Shown: in pieces, positions 25,401-35,834 of the stretch | Layout: each line of letters starts with the position of its first letter | Position numbering within the stretch: the first letter of the stretch is position 1 | NCBI GenBank assembly: GCA_029959085.1 | Contig: JARWIR010000016.1 | Coordinates: 10,089,441-10,153,440 of the forward strand | Origin: Nemophila menziesii | Lineage: Eukaryota; Streptophyta; Magnoliopsida; Boraginales; Hydrophyllaceae | Length of the DNA: 64,000 bases | Direction: 5' to 3' | Program-made: the position numbers and the translations under genes | Notes under the pieces: model-generated | What the model was told of the DNA's origin: nothing | Databases searched by the model: none | What the model saw: the letters and a program-made list of their open reading frames with translations, nothing else

Positions 25401-25961
25401 TGGAAAACCGTTTTATGGTGAATTGGTCAAGGTTATAGAGGTCACATATGACGATGACTGTTCTGTTGTGCTATTCGAATGTAATTGGTATAACACGAGT
25501 AAACCAAGAGAAGAGAATGGGGTAACTCTTATCAACATGTCTAATTTTTTTGGGAATCAGAGCCGTACATCTTAGCTACTCAAGCAAAAATTTTTTTTTA
25601 CATAGACGAGATTAATTTAAGGATATCACAAAAAGGGTGGAAAGTAGTATGGGAACTCAATGATAGACATGGATGGAGTCCTAAGTTATGCGGTGCAGAA
25701 TCAATGCCCACTGGAGACGCGAGTGTGACTATCCCTTTAGTGAACACCGAGACGATTTCCGATCCGGTGAACTTGGCTTCCACCGAGGAGATCGAGATTG
25801 ACCCTGCTTATTTTTTTGTTGCTTTGAGTTTTGATATGGTTGTTGATGAAAACGATGAAATTGAAGATAACACCTTGGATGAATACGGTGATGAGGAAGA
25901 ACCTATTGAGGTTGATAGCGATGACGAACCTATAGTTGTTAGTGGATATGATTCTGAGTAG
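22457..25961 (+). pseudogene. TNP2-like CACTA transposase with three frame lesions
   Basis: Domains in order: Transpos_assoc zinc-like region (DKSWIGT, then CPCNDCSNYR and RSHLLLHGF) at residues 1-80; Transposase_21 (APRLQRLY, RNVFLGLGIDGFCPF, IPGPRSPGKDMDVFLRP, then NIDVMHCEKNV); DUF4218 (PPAFFDIMIHLVIHL, VQMRWMYSFERYLKKLK); and a C-terminal DUF4216 (VVLFECNWY) with an acidic tail. Introns are inferred at 24981-25061 and 25147-25218, both restoring frame. The protein would cut at the CACTA ends. Three breaks are visible: a one-base loss in the T-run at 23101-23107, TGA at 23485-23487 where the family has Trp after LPP, and a one-base shift near 25560. The start is the ATG just before ASGIDKSW. 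Confidence 0.9.
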
Positions 25962-26060
25962 GAGTTTTTTTTTCTTTGGGTTTATTTGTATTAAAACATT
26001 TTATTGACTTAAATTTTTTATATTTGACTTAAATTTTTATATTTGAGATGAATTTTCTAA

Positions 26061-26840
26061 ACAATCAACTTTGACTATAAACACTCAACTTTGACTCTAA
26101 ACACTCAACTTTGACTCTAAACACTCAACTTTGACTCTAAACACTCAACTTTGACTCTAAAAACTCAACTTTGACTCTAAACACTCAACTTTGACTCTAA
26201 ACACTCAACTTTGACTATAAACACTCAACTTTGACTATAAACACTCAACTTTGACTCTAAACACTCAACTTTGACTCTAAACACTCAACTTTGACTCTAA
26301 ACACTCAACTTTGACTATAAACACTCAACTTTGACTCTAAACACTCAACTTTGACTATAAACACTCAACTTTGACTCTAAACACTCAACTTTGACTATAA
26401 ACACTCAACTTTGACTATAAACACTCAACTTTGACTCTAAACACTCAACTTTGACTATAAACACTCAACTTTGACTATAAACACTCAACTTTGACTCTAA
26501 ACACTCAACTTTGACTATAAACACTCAACTTTGACTCTAAACACTCAACTTTGACTATAAACACTCAACTTTGACTCTAAACACTCAACTTTGACTCTAA
26601 ACACTCAACTTTGACTATAAACACTCAACTTTGACTATAAACACTCAACTTTGACTCTAAACACTCAACTTTGACTATAAACATTCAACTTTGACTCTAA
26701 ACACTCAACTTTGACTATAAACACTCAACTTTGACTATAAACACTCAACTTTGACTCTAAACACTCAACTTTGACTCTAAACACTCAACTTTGACTCTAA
26801 ACACTCAACTTTGACTATAAACACCCAAATATGACTCTAA
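26061..26840 (+). repeat. 39-copy 20 bp minisatellite in CACTA1
   Basis: The unit is ACACTCAACTTTGACTMTAA, where M is C or A. It is repeated in perfect 20 bp register for 780 bp, with degenerate first and last units. Variation is almost confined to the one C/A position; isolated changes occur in a few units. It begins 100 bp after the TNP2 stop. It has no spacers of unique sequence, so it is not CRISPR-like. Every intact unit contains TTTGACT, which matches the plant W-box core. Confidence 0.97.
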
Positions 26841-26965
26841 ACAATCAAATAGAATTTATCAAGATTGTGGAATTGAATTTAATTTAAATGATTATTTGGA
26901 AATGAATTAAAATATTGGGTAATTGTAAGTGGATATATGTCTATTTTCTAAATGAAAAAAAAAAT

Positions 26966-27245
26966 TAGCGACTACAATACACCTCTAGCGACTAGTTCAT
27001 GTTCATGAACTAGTCACTAATACGCATAAGCCACTAGCGACTACTTTGTAGTCGCGAATTGTCGAATTAATTCCCATTACTCGATGGCGGTCCATTTTCC
27101 CGCCCACGAAAGGACACACGTTTTAGTTTTACGTCTAGCGACTACATTGTAGTCGCTAAAGACTAGTTGACGTGGTCAAAGTCAAGACACGTGTAAGTAA
27201 CCTCTTGTCTAGCAACTACTTTCTTGTCTCTAGCGACTACAAAAA
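26966..27245. repeat. Internal cluster of CACTA subterminal motifs
   Basis: About eight copies of AGCGACTA or GTAGTCGC in both orientations lie here, more than 5 kb from the left end and 3.6 kb from the right end, with no CACTA terminus nearby. The cluster is followed by a pyrimidine-rich leader (27255-27360) and then the TNPA-like gene, a position expected of a promoter region. Confidence 0.8.
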
Positions 27246-28471
27246 GTAGAGCTCATTTCTTCACTCTCATTCCTTCTACAAAATTTCTAAATAACGAGAG
27301 CTCATTCCATTCCATTTTCAGCCACTCCAAGGGGCGATTCTAGCATCATATCTTCAACAAAGGTAATCAAATCCAACCCCTAATCTCATTCTATTCTCTT
27401 TTCAATCCTATATTAAGCTTTTTTTCCTCAACTTTTACATTTCTAATTAACTTTTGTTTTTGTTTGTGTTTCATTCCGAATCAATATGGCATGGATTCAA
27501 CACCAAATCAGCTCCAATTTCATCAAAAAAGGTTAGTATTTCAACCAATTTTTGTTTTTTAATTTTCATGTCAAGATTTTTTGCTTTTTTTTCTTTGATG
27601 ATTACATGTTATTTTTAATTCCGAATATAGTAGGGTGTAATTAGATTGTTGTATGAATTTTTTAAACAAAAAATTGATGTTAAATGCCTTAAAAATATAG
27701 TTTGTGAAATCTAAATAAATTTTTTTTCCATTTTTTGGTGTTTGATTGTTAATTCCGAGAATGATTAGTGTTAATAGGGTTTGGGTTTTTTTAATTTAAA
27801 CATGTAATTCATGGGTTTTGATTGAAAATTAATTAGGTTGATTTTTTGGGAATTTTTTTAATTTTTGTTATGATTTTTAGTAAATTTTAGATTATAAAAG
27901 TGCAAAAATTGTGTTAAAAAATGTGTTAGAATGAAATTGTGTTAAAAATTGTGTTAAAAATAACTTAGGGACCTTTATGCAATTTTTAAAATATTGTTTT
28001 AGGGATTTTTATGCAATTTAAAACTAAATAGGGACTTTTATGAAATTTTATAAAAATAAATATGGACTTTTATGCAATTTTTAAAAATATATAGGAATTT
28101 TTATGCAATTTTATAAAAACTTAAATATGGACTTTATGCAATTTTTAAAAATATATAGGAATTTTTATGCTTACAAAAATATGTGTAGTTTACTATATAA
28201 TAATAGAATTTTAAATATCAAAAAAATGTAAATTAATTTATTATATGACTAATATACATATTTTTTGTATAATACAGATTGTACGTGTGCTATATATATT
28301 GGATGTTTAAGGATGATTTATTTACGTTTTTAATTTATTTGATTTATTTGATTTATGATTGTAATAATTTACTTAATTTTATTTTCATGTTTTTATTTAA
28401 GTTGATGTAATAATTTAGTATTTTGTATGTTATTTTTTATTCTGTATTTTAATTTACCTATAAAATGCTAG

Positions 28472-30220
28472 ATGGCCGATGTCATGTCTCGACAGCACGG
28501 AGGGGCTGGTGGGGGGAGGGACCCAAACGAGAATCCGAACCGAAACCTAGCCGACTGTGCAAACCAGCCCGGTAAATAAACAAATTCAACTCAATACTTG
28601 CTTTAAAAATAAAGTCACTACTAATTAATTAAATGTTAAAACAGACCCCCCTGCACGGAAAACAAGGGGTGGAGGTGCCCTAAAAACTGCGATGAGGGCA
28701 CTAAAAGCTGTTGGGTATCCTTTGCCAGTCAACTTTTGTATACTAGACGACACGTGGAGTCCATCAGGCAAGTACGGGCACCACGTTGCTCAAGTGATTG
28801 GGATTGCAGTACGAGAGAGGATTCCGCCCTATCACCCGGCTTGGAAAAAAGTGCCAGACACGGACAAAAACGCCGTGATTAAGAGATTAGCGGTATAAAT
28901 TTAATTTTTAATATTTTTAAAGCTTAATTTATTATTCTAATTTAAATTTAAATAATTTATTTTTTTACAGAATTATTTTGACATAAAGACTTGGAGAAAG
29001 AGGAAAGACTAGAATTCAATTTACGGAAACTTGGATGATATGATGAGGATGAGATTTAAGAATTACAAATATTACGTGAAGAAGAATTATTGGAGAAAGG
29101 GTTTGAAGCCGGATTGGATATCAGATGAGGTGTGGGCTAAGTGTTGTGAGTATTGGGGCTCGAGAAAAGCTAAGGTGAATTTTTGGTTATTTTTAATTTT
29201 AGTATATATTTAAAATTATAATTGTTTTTATTAATAATTGAATTTTAAATTTTTTCAGAATCAAGCAAAGGAAAATAAAAAGAATCGAGAAAAGCAGAAA
29301 AACAAGAGTGGAGCGGGGTCGAGGAGGTATTCCCGAACTCGGGATATGCTATACGAGGTGGTTTTTTATTTAAGTAAATTTTTTAATTATTAATTTATTA
29401 TTTATTTTGAATATTTTTTATTTTTCTGAAACAGGGTGAAGAATTAATCCCCGGAGAGAATCTGGTGATAAGGGACGAGGCTACCCAACAAGACATCCCA
29501 ATTTCGCGTATGGGTGGTTTTTACGAGGTGGTGGGGAAAAGCAAGAAGACCAGAGAGTGGAGGTCGGTGGGCTACGAAAAAGCCGATGTAAGTTTTTTTT
29601 TTAAGTTTATTATTAATTATTTTTTTCATCTAAAGTCAAATTTAGTTGATATATTGTGTATTATGTAACAGAAATTGCTCAAGGACGCGATGAAGGAAAA
29701 GGTGACTCAAAGTCAATCAGAGTCAATCGATTGGGAAGGAATGAGTCAAAAGGAGCAATACGATTACGTGAGGAGCACCGCGAAGGCGGTTGGGTCACCG
29801 AAGAGGAGCTTTATTCCGGGCATTGGCCGTCCGAGAAAATCGAAGAACAAGGCTAATACTACCCTAGCCCGGTACGAGCAACACGAGGAGATGATGGCGG
29901 CGATTAACGAGCTCCGAGTGTCCAGCGGTCTTCCCCCATTCCCCCGCCCTGAAGGATCTACTAGCACCGCGCCTCCACCTTTTTCGATGGCTGTTGTGAA
30001 TGATGCCATCGCGTACGTTAATCAGTTGAGGGAAGATATAGGCGAGACCCCCTTCCAGCCTATGAATGCGGACCCCACTCCTCCTAGCGGTGACGAAGAT
30101 GAAGAAGATGATGATAGTAGCAGTAGTAGTTCTGGTGAAGATGTTGAAGATGTTGAAATGGATGAAGATGATTACACGCCCGGGAATGATGAAAACGTTT
30201 ATACAAAGCTCGGATTTTAG
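28472..30220 (+). pseudogene. TNPA-like protein of CACTA1 (Transposase_24 type)
   Basis: Splice-supported exons are 28645-28892, 28971-29174, 29259-29357, 29435-29587 and 29672-30220, with a possible first coding exon at 28472-28570. The product has a region of ILDDTWSPSGKYGHH, then MRFKNYKYYVKKNYW, a basic NQAKENKKNREKQKNKSG block, GGFYEVVGKSKKTREW, a helical MMAAINELR stretch and a Ser/Asp/Glu-rich tail. This matches the plant En/Spm accessory transposase family, which binds subterminal repeats. Two problems: TAG at 29010-29012 lies in frame in the second exon (an alternative acceptor at 29013 would avoid it), and the first coding exon does not join in phase to the next. Leader exons may lie near 27300-27360 and 27487-27532, each before a GT donor. 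Confidence 0.75.
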
Positions 30221-30529
30221 ATATTGTGGTTGTTTGGTGTTTATTTTATTATATTTTAAGACTTTTGGTTTAATTTTATTTGGTTTGTATTAAGACTTTT
30301 TATTTTATTTTGGTGTAGTTTGGTATGACTTTGACTTTGACCTGGTTTGACTTTGGTTTAATTATATATTTTAATTAATTATTTTGAATTGTTAATTGTA
30401 TTTTTATTTATTAATTTTTTATTTTAAAAAAAATATATGATTTTCGAATTATTTTTAATTACAGAATTGTAATTAAAAATAATTCGAAAATTGTGTTTTT
30501 TTATGTTTTTTTAAAATAAAAAATTAATA

Positions 30530-30914
30530 TTAGCGACTACATAGTAGTCGTTATTGACTACATCAAGTAGTCGCTATACCGTGTAGTAATACGACTACTT
30601 TGTAGTCGTTAATAAATTTCTCTATTCTCGACTACTTTGTAGTCGATGATAAATGTAGCTATTCTCTACTACTAAGTAGTCGCTAGAAGAAGCGTAATCT
30701 AGCGACTACTAAGTAGTCGTTAGTAATGCCACTGACTCTAACGACTATTTATTCGCGTGTAGTCGTAAGGTTTACCTTCTAACGACAATTTTTTCGCGAC
30801 TAATTTTTAACGACTACATGTAGTCGTTAGATTCTTGATCCTACTTCTAGCGACTACTTTTTTTATCTTTAGCGACTACTCATGTAGTCGCGAGACCTTT
30901 GACGCGGTGTAGTG
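30530..30914. repeat. Right subterminal repeat array of CACTA1
   Basis: About eighteen copies of GCGACTAC or GTAGTCGY in both orientations lead up to the terminal GTGTAGTG. The density matches the left end. Confidence 0.85.
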
Positions 30915-31302
30915 ATAGTATAGGTATAAAAAATATAATGGGGATGTTTTCTATAAATAATTGTTCTATTAGGTATTTATCTCTAAATAAAAAATTAGAG
31001 GCTTAAAAAAATTAAAGGCTTAATCAAGGAGGTATTTATCTCTAATTACCCCTTTTCTAAATGGATTAGGATTAGAAATTTATAAAATTATTAGATGAGT
31101 AAAAAAAATTATTTTTGTTTTTTTCTAACGGTGAAGAGATGAATTTTAGGTTTTATCATGTTTTACTATTTTGTTTTTGTTTTTCAATGCAGAAAAGATG
31201 GGTTTTAGGTATTATCATGTTTCATTGTTTTTATTTCAAACAGTAAAGTAATTTTTTTTTTCTCTTTTCCCAGTGCGAGGGTTAAGAGATGGGTTTATGG
31301 TT

Positions 31303-33222
31303 ACACCTGAAGATTTACGTCAACAGGTGGTAGCAACTCTACAGATAACTGAGTCACGTGACCTGGGTAAGTACCTAGGCATTCCACTTTGCCACAAGAG
31401 ATCACGCATGGAAACATTAAACTGGATAGTGGAACGGGTTTTTAACAAAGCCCAAGGATGGATAGCCAAACTCCTTTCGGAAGGCGGCAAAGAAATACTT
31501 ATCAAAGCAGTTTTACAGGCTATCCCATGTTATGCTATGTCTATTTTTTCTTTTCCTATTGGTTTTTGCAGGAAACTCTCATCTATCATTGCCCGGTTCT
31601 GGTGGAACTCTTTGGAGAAAAGGAAAATTCATTGGTTGGAATGGGAAAAGATGACTGCCGCCAAAGTTGTAGGGGGTATGGGTTTTCGAGACCTGAAAAG
31701 AGCGAATAGGGCACTCTTAGCTGGCCAGGCTTGGAGAATCCTTAGTAACCCGAATCTTCTGGTTTCTAGAGTACTGAAAGGGATTTATTACCCGCATGGG
31801 ACTTTTTTGGATATTAAATTGAGACAAAGTCGGACGTGGTCCTGGGCTAGCCTGATTGAAGGAAGGGATTTACTTGTTGAACATGGCCACATCCAGATTG
31901 GAAATGGCGAATCTACCAACATCTGGAAACACAAATGGTTACCCTCAGGTATTATTAAAGACCGTCCTATTGATACTAATTTTGTAACAGTCAATCAATT
32001 GATGACAAATCAGGGGAATAGTTGGGACTGGGCGGTTATTGATAACACCCTCCCTCAGCCTGTTCATGGAGAGGTTGCTAGGATCCCTCTCCTTGAACCG
32101 GAGGGACAAGATACTTTTATTTGGCCTTTTACAAAATCTGGTACATATACTACGAAAACGGGATACAAATTATTATCCCAAATTGCGGTGAGTGGAACAG
32201 CACAGACCTCAATTCAAGCGGAATTGAACAACCCGAAACTGTGGAATAGAATTTGGAAATCTAATGTTCCCAACAAAGTGCGATCTTTTAACTGGAAAGC
32301 TTGCCGGAATTTACTACCTACTAAACTGAATCTTTACAAACGGCATTGTAGCGATAGCAAATACTGTACCTGGTGCGAGAACATGACGGATACGGTTGTA
32401 CATTTGCTTTTATCTTGTACTTTTGCAAAACAGGTATGGGCCGGTATTGCAGTACAGGTACGGATACCGGAGGATGATCCAGACTCGATTGGAGACTGGC
32501 TAACCAAAATTTGTGACTCAATGGACAACGCTATCTGGGAGGAGAACATTTTAATAGCATGCCTACAACTGACACTTTGGAACATCTGGAAGGCTAAAAT
32601 GAAAATGCTTCATGAACAACTTACTATTCGACCACAACAAATTGTGAGTACTATTCATGCAGGTATGAAAGACCTCTTTGGGGCCTCTTGGGACTCCCAA
32701 CCATCTCCTGCACCTCCTATTACCAGGATACCGGCTGTTAACCCAATGAATGATACTGATTTGAACAATGCTAATTTTGTTTACACATGTGATGCTTCAT
32801 TTATTTCTGCTGACAAGCCAAGTGGTATTGGAATAGTTCAGCGGAATACCCTTACAGGCCAACGTGTTACTTTCTCAAAACCTATCTGGACAGATACAGC
32901 GGCGGAAGGGGAAGCTTCAGCAGTTCTGGAAGCTTCTAGGCTTAGCCTGGCTCACCCAGGATTGAAGACCGTCATTTGTTCAGACAACCTCGACTTTGTT
33001 CAAGGACTTAAGTCGTTGCCAGCTGCATGGTGGAAAGTCCGTCCGTACGTTACGCGAATCCACAAGATGGTTGAGGATCATGGAGCACTTTGCTTCAAAC
33101 ATCTTCCGCGTAGATGGAACGGTCTGGCTGACCGAGCCGCGCGTTTAGCTAGGCAATCGGCATCGAATCATTTGGACCCCTTGGAATTGGGGTCGGCTTT
33201 TACGAGACTGGGGATAGGCTAA
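31303..33222 (+). pseudogene. LINE ORF2 C-terminal half: RT tail, zf-RVT, RNase H
   Basis: About 640 codons are open up to TAG. The order is: RT thumb/tail (KYLGIPLCHKRS, WIAKLLSEGGKEILIKAVLQ, ARFWWNS, KIHWLEWEKM, GGMGFRDL), zf-RVT (NVPNKVRSFNWKA, then CTWCENMTDTVVHLLLSC with Cys and His ligands), and an RNase H-like domain (CDASFISADKPSGIG, AEGEASAVLEASRL, VICSDNLDFVQGL, NGLADRAARLAR). The catalytic RT motifs lie in the missing 5' part. The first codons before 31303 are host sequence, so the apparent start at 31273 is not a real gene start. Confidence 0.9.
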
Positions 33223-33269
33223 TTTAGACCTTTATATTCTTTACTTGTACGTTCGACCAAAAAAAAAAA
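31303..33269 (+). mobile_element. 5'-truncated LINE (non-LTR retrotransposon)
   Basis: A 16 bp direct repeat, AGATGGGTTTATGGTT, flanks the insert (31287-31302 and 33270-33285), and the right side is preceded by an A-run. This is the signature of target-primed reverse transcription. The element lost its endonuclease and the front of the reverse transcriptase at integration. The remaining reading frame is intact, so the insertion is fairly recent. Confidence 0.93.
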
Positions 33270-34756
33270 AGATGGGTTTATGGTTTTATCATGTTTGAAT
33301 GTTTTTCTTCATACAGTGTGTTGAAGATATATTTTTGGTTTTTTTTGTTTACAATACTAAGGAGAAGAGATAGGTTTTAGGTTTTACCATGTTTTTTTTT
33401 GTGCAAACATTTTTTCATTCTTTATTTTTTTTTATGTTCTGAAATTTTTCAATGTTTTTGGGTGTATATTTTTTTATTAAAGGATTTATTATTTATTTAA
33501 TATTCAGAAGATAAAATCAGAATTATAAATCGAAAAAAAATCGGATCGACCTCCATGGAAGAGGAACAATTTTTTTGTTGAATTGTTTAAATTGTTGAAT
33601 ATTTTATTTGTTGTTGTTGAATTGTTTAAAGATCAAAATATATTAAAATCCATTAAAATTATTACATAAGAATCCGTTAAAGTCTATATAGAATTAAAAA
33701 GAATCTTATAAACTCTATGTGAAATTAAAACAATCCGTAGAGTTTGCGAAGTCAATGAATTTTAAGAATCCAAAAAAATCCCACAAACTCTGAATTGAAT
33801 ACTTGGTTACCACATTTATGTCGGCATCATGGAGAATCACATGTTTAGTTAGTTAATAGTTTAACCTAGAAATTTATTTAAATTACAATTTTCAAATATT
33901 GGGGTTGGAACTTAAATTTGTCTTGAATAAGTTCCCACTTGCCCTCATTCCAGGTCCTACATGAAAATCTCCATTCAAACAATGTTTTATCTCAAATCTC
34001 ACAATCTTTATTTTGTGAATAACTTACACATTACATGTATTTAATATATTAGATGCCATACAAGGTAGCATAAGTGATAAAGTATATGACATTATTCACT
34101 TTTCTATTTGATTTACATGATAGCACAATGGTCTTAGTCTAATAGTTTGTTATCGTATAATAACTGTCATGTTTCATTTCTATGGAAGACTAGATTAAAA
34201 GATAGTTTTTTCAGTGCTTCAATTTTAAATATATAATTAGTAAAGTATAAATTATTGCAGTATCCCATGGAAGCAACCATCACTGTTGCAAAGTCCAGCG
34301 GAATACATAAGATATGTCAACAATTAGATTTGTGCCAAGTTGAGATTGTTATGTAATGTAAAAGTATTTGAGAGTTTGACGTTTAATGATGACTATTTAA
34401 GATTTTTAGATTTTTATCCATTATTTTAATACTTTTTCATGTGTTAAAAATAGTGTGACTAAGTTTGACCAATGGGGGTGACCCGAAGGTAACCGAAGGT
34501 AACCGAAGGTTAACCCGAGGATAAAGTTTTACCCAAACCCCTAGGTACCTTCGAAATTACTTGCACTGAGAATTTATACCCTTGATTTACCCTAGCCCCC
34601 AATCTGGGTAAAACCGACACGTACTCTCCCTAAGTTTTGTGTTAGTAAACCCGACTTTTTATTTTATCGTAAAAAAACTTATTATTAGGAGAACGATACA
34701 TATATAATTGGGTTGGTCGTATAACAATCCCAAAGATGACGTGGAAATAGACTCAG

Positions 34757-35243
34757 TTAAGTTCTGAATTGACTGAAAATGCCTAGTGCTAATTGGGGCG
34801 GCGATGTTGAAACACAATAACCACTGAGAATATCACCTTCTTCAGTTGTGTAACCCAATGAAGTAATCATACTAGTCCAACAATGGTGTGTTATAATACG
34901 AATAGCTTTACAACAATCTATTTCCAAGAGGTACAGGGTTCGAATCCCTCTTTGAACATGGGTAACCTAGTTATGACGTACCTGGAATTATGCTTGGGAG
35001 GGCGGGCATATCCTCCGTGGGATTAGTTGGGTGTGCGAAAGCTTGCCTGGAACCCACGTATCAAAAAAAAAAGAGATCCACCATTGATGAAAAAAAGAAT
35101 AATCTCATTTGTGCATGATTTAACTCCATTCAAGCATTCTAACACTCCATCATTCCACCACCTTCACCTTCACATTCAATCCTAACAGTGATGCTATCCC
35201 CTAGATTGATATTCCAAACATCAATAGTTGTCGCCACTATTAA
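34757..35243 (-). pseudogene. EC1 egg-cell-secreted protein pseudogene (unit 1)
   Basis: On the minus strand this aligns with the two intact EC1 genes from the stop codon (34757-34759) back through GYTTEEGDIL-type and CC/HHCW-type segments to the signal-peptide region. A 140 bp SINE splits it at 34931-35070. The N-terminal end is lost where the CACTA deletion derivative begins (about 35243). Shared 3' flank (AATGACGTGG-type sequence) confirms common descent. Confidence 0.85.
34931..35070 (+). mobile_element. 5'-truncated tRNA-derived SINE (Au-like)
   Basis: It contains a tRNA B-box (GGTTCGAATCC at 34937-34947), a GC-rich body (GGGCGGGCATATCCTCCGTGG) and the tail CACGTATC followed by an A-run. 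AAGAG flanks it (34926-34930 and 35071-35075). No A-box is visible, so the 5' end is missing. The body and tail resemble the angiosperm Au SINE as I remember it; a library alignment would settle the family. Confidence 0.7.
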
Positions 35244-35834
35244 ACTAAGTCATTTTCCGTCGTCAGTGATTAGGAATTTCATCGCTTAAGACGTGTATTA
35301 TCTTTTGCGATGAAATATTGTCGCTAGAAATTAGTCGCTAGTGTTTGTCGTTAGAGATCACGAATGGTGACGACATTTTGTTAATCATCGTAAGGAATCA
35401 ATATTAGCACTGACAACACTTTTAATCGCTAGTAATAGGATCTCTTGCGACGGCAATGCAGTCGTTGTTAATGGGTTATTTTCTAGCGATGAAGTTTTTG
35501 TCGCTAGTAATAGTATTTTCTTGTGACGACATGACAGTCGTCGCTGATAGTTTATTTACTAGCGACATTATTGTCATCGCGGGTTACCTAGTTAAGGAGG
35601 ACCAACTTGCTGTCATTAGCGACAAAAATGTCGTCGCTAATGGGTTTTTAATTAAATATTAACTAATTAACAATAGTTTTAAGTTGTATTTTTTATTTTA
35701 AACTTTTGAAATTGATAAAATAGAGAATAAATTTAGTGAAACAAATAATATTACTGAATCATTAAAATTCAAATGAAACTGATAATAGCAGTCGAAAAAA
35801 TCAATAGAAATAATGATAGTATGGTTATGGTTAA

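Larger units (their letters stand above)
21381..30914 (+). mobile_element. CACTA (En/Spm) transposon with TNP2 and TNPA-like genes
   Basis: The element starts CACTACTCCCGC at 21381, ends GCGGTGTAGTG at 30914, and is flanked by the 3 bp target duplication ATA (21378-21380 and 30915-30917). That gives 9534 bp, a normal autonomous size. About 350 bp at each end is packed with GCGACTAC / GTAGTCGC motifs in both orientations, the expected subterminal binding sites for the TNPA-type protein. Inside are a TNP2 transposase gene (22457-25961), a 20 bp minisatellite, an internal cluster of the same motifs, and a TNPA-like gene (28472-30220). Both genes carry lesions, so this copy is probably inactive by itself but could respond to a helper. 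Confidence 0.92.
31120..33395 (+). repeat. Short degenerate tandem repeats flanking the LINE
   Basis: Units containing AGATGGGTTTTAGGTTTTATCATGTTT, each followed by a T-rich run, occur near 31136, 31196, 31287 and, after the LINE, 33270 and 33367. Joined across the LINE they form four to five units of about 75 bp, into one of which the LINE inserted. Confidence 0.6.
20130..33804. mobile_element. Outer terminal-inverted-repeat element holding nested insertions
   Basis: The left end (about 20132, GGTGTATTCAATT, then GTTGGATTTTTT) and the right end (reverse complement from about 33804, AGTATTCAATTCAGAG, then GGGATTTTTTTGG) are imperfect inverted repeats of about 60 bp. Short GTATTCAAT-type motifs recur inside the left 250 bp. 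Outside the ends, duplicated unit 4 runs directly from the same left flank to the same right flank (about 48125-48160), so this is an insertion. Only about 1.5 kb belongs to the element itself. The rest is a foldback palindrome, a CACTA element and a LINE. The superfamily is undecided because no clear target duplication was found. Confidence 0.5.

Noticed and set aside
26061..26840. Direct-repeat array as a CRISPR
   Set aside because: Units are contiguous 20-mers with no unique spacers, in a plant transposon.
31273..31302. Start codon of a complete LINE gene
   Set aside because: These bases are host sequence and target duplication upstream of the truncation point at 31303.
34931..34960. tRNA gene from the GGTTCGAATCC box
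   Set aside because: No acceptor stem or anticodon arm; the downstream body, A-tail and flanking duplication fit a SINE.
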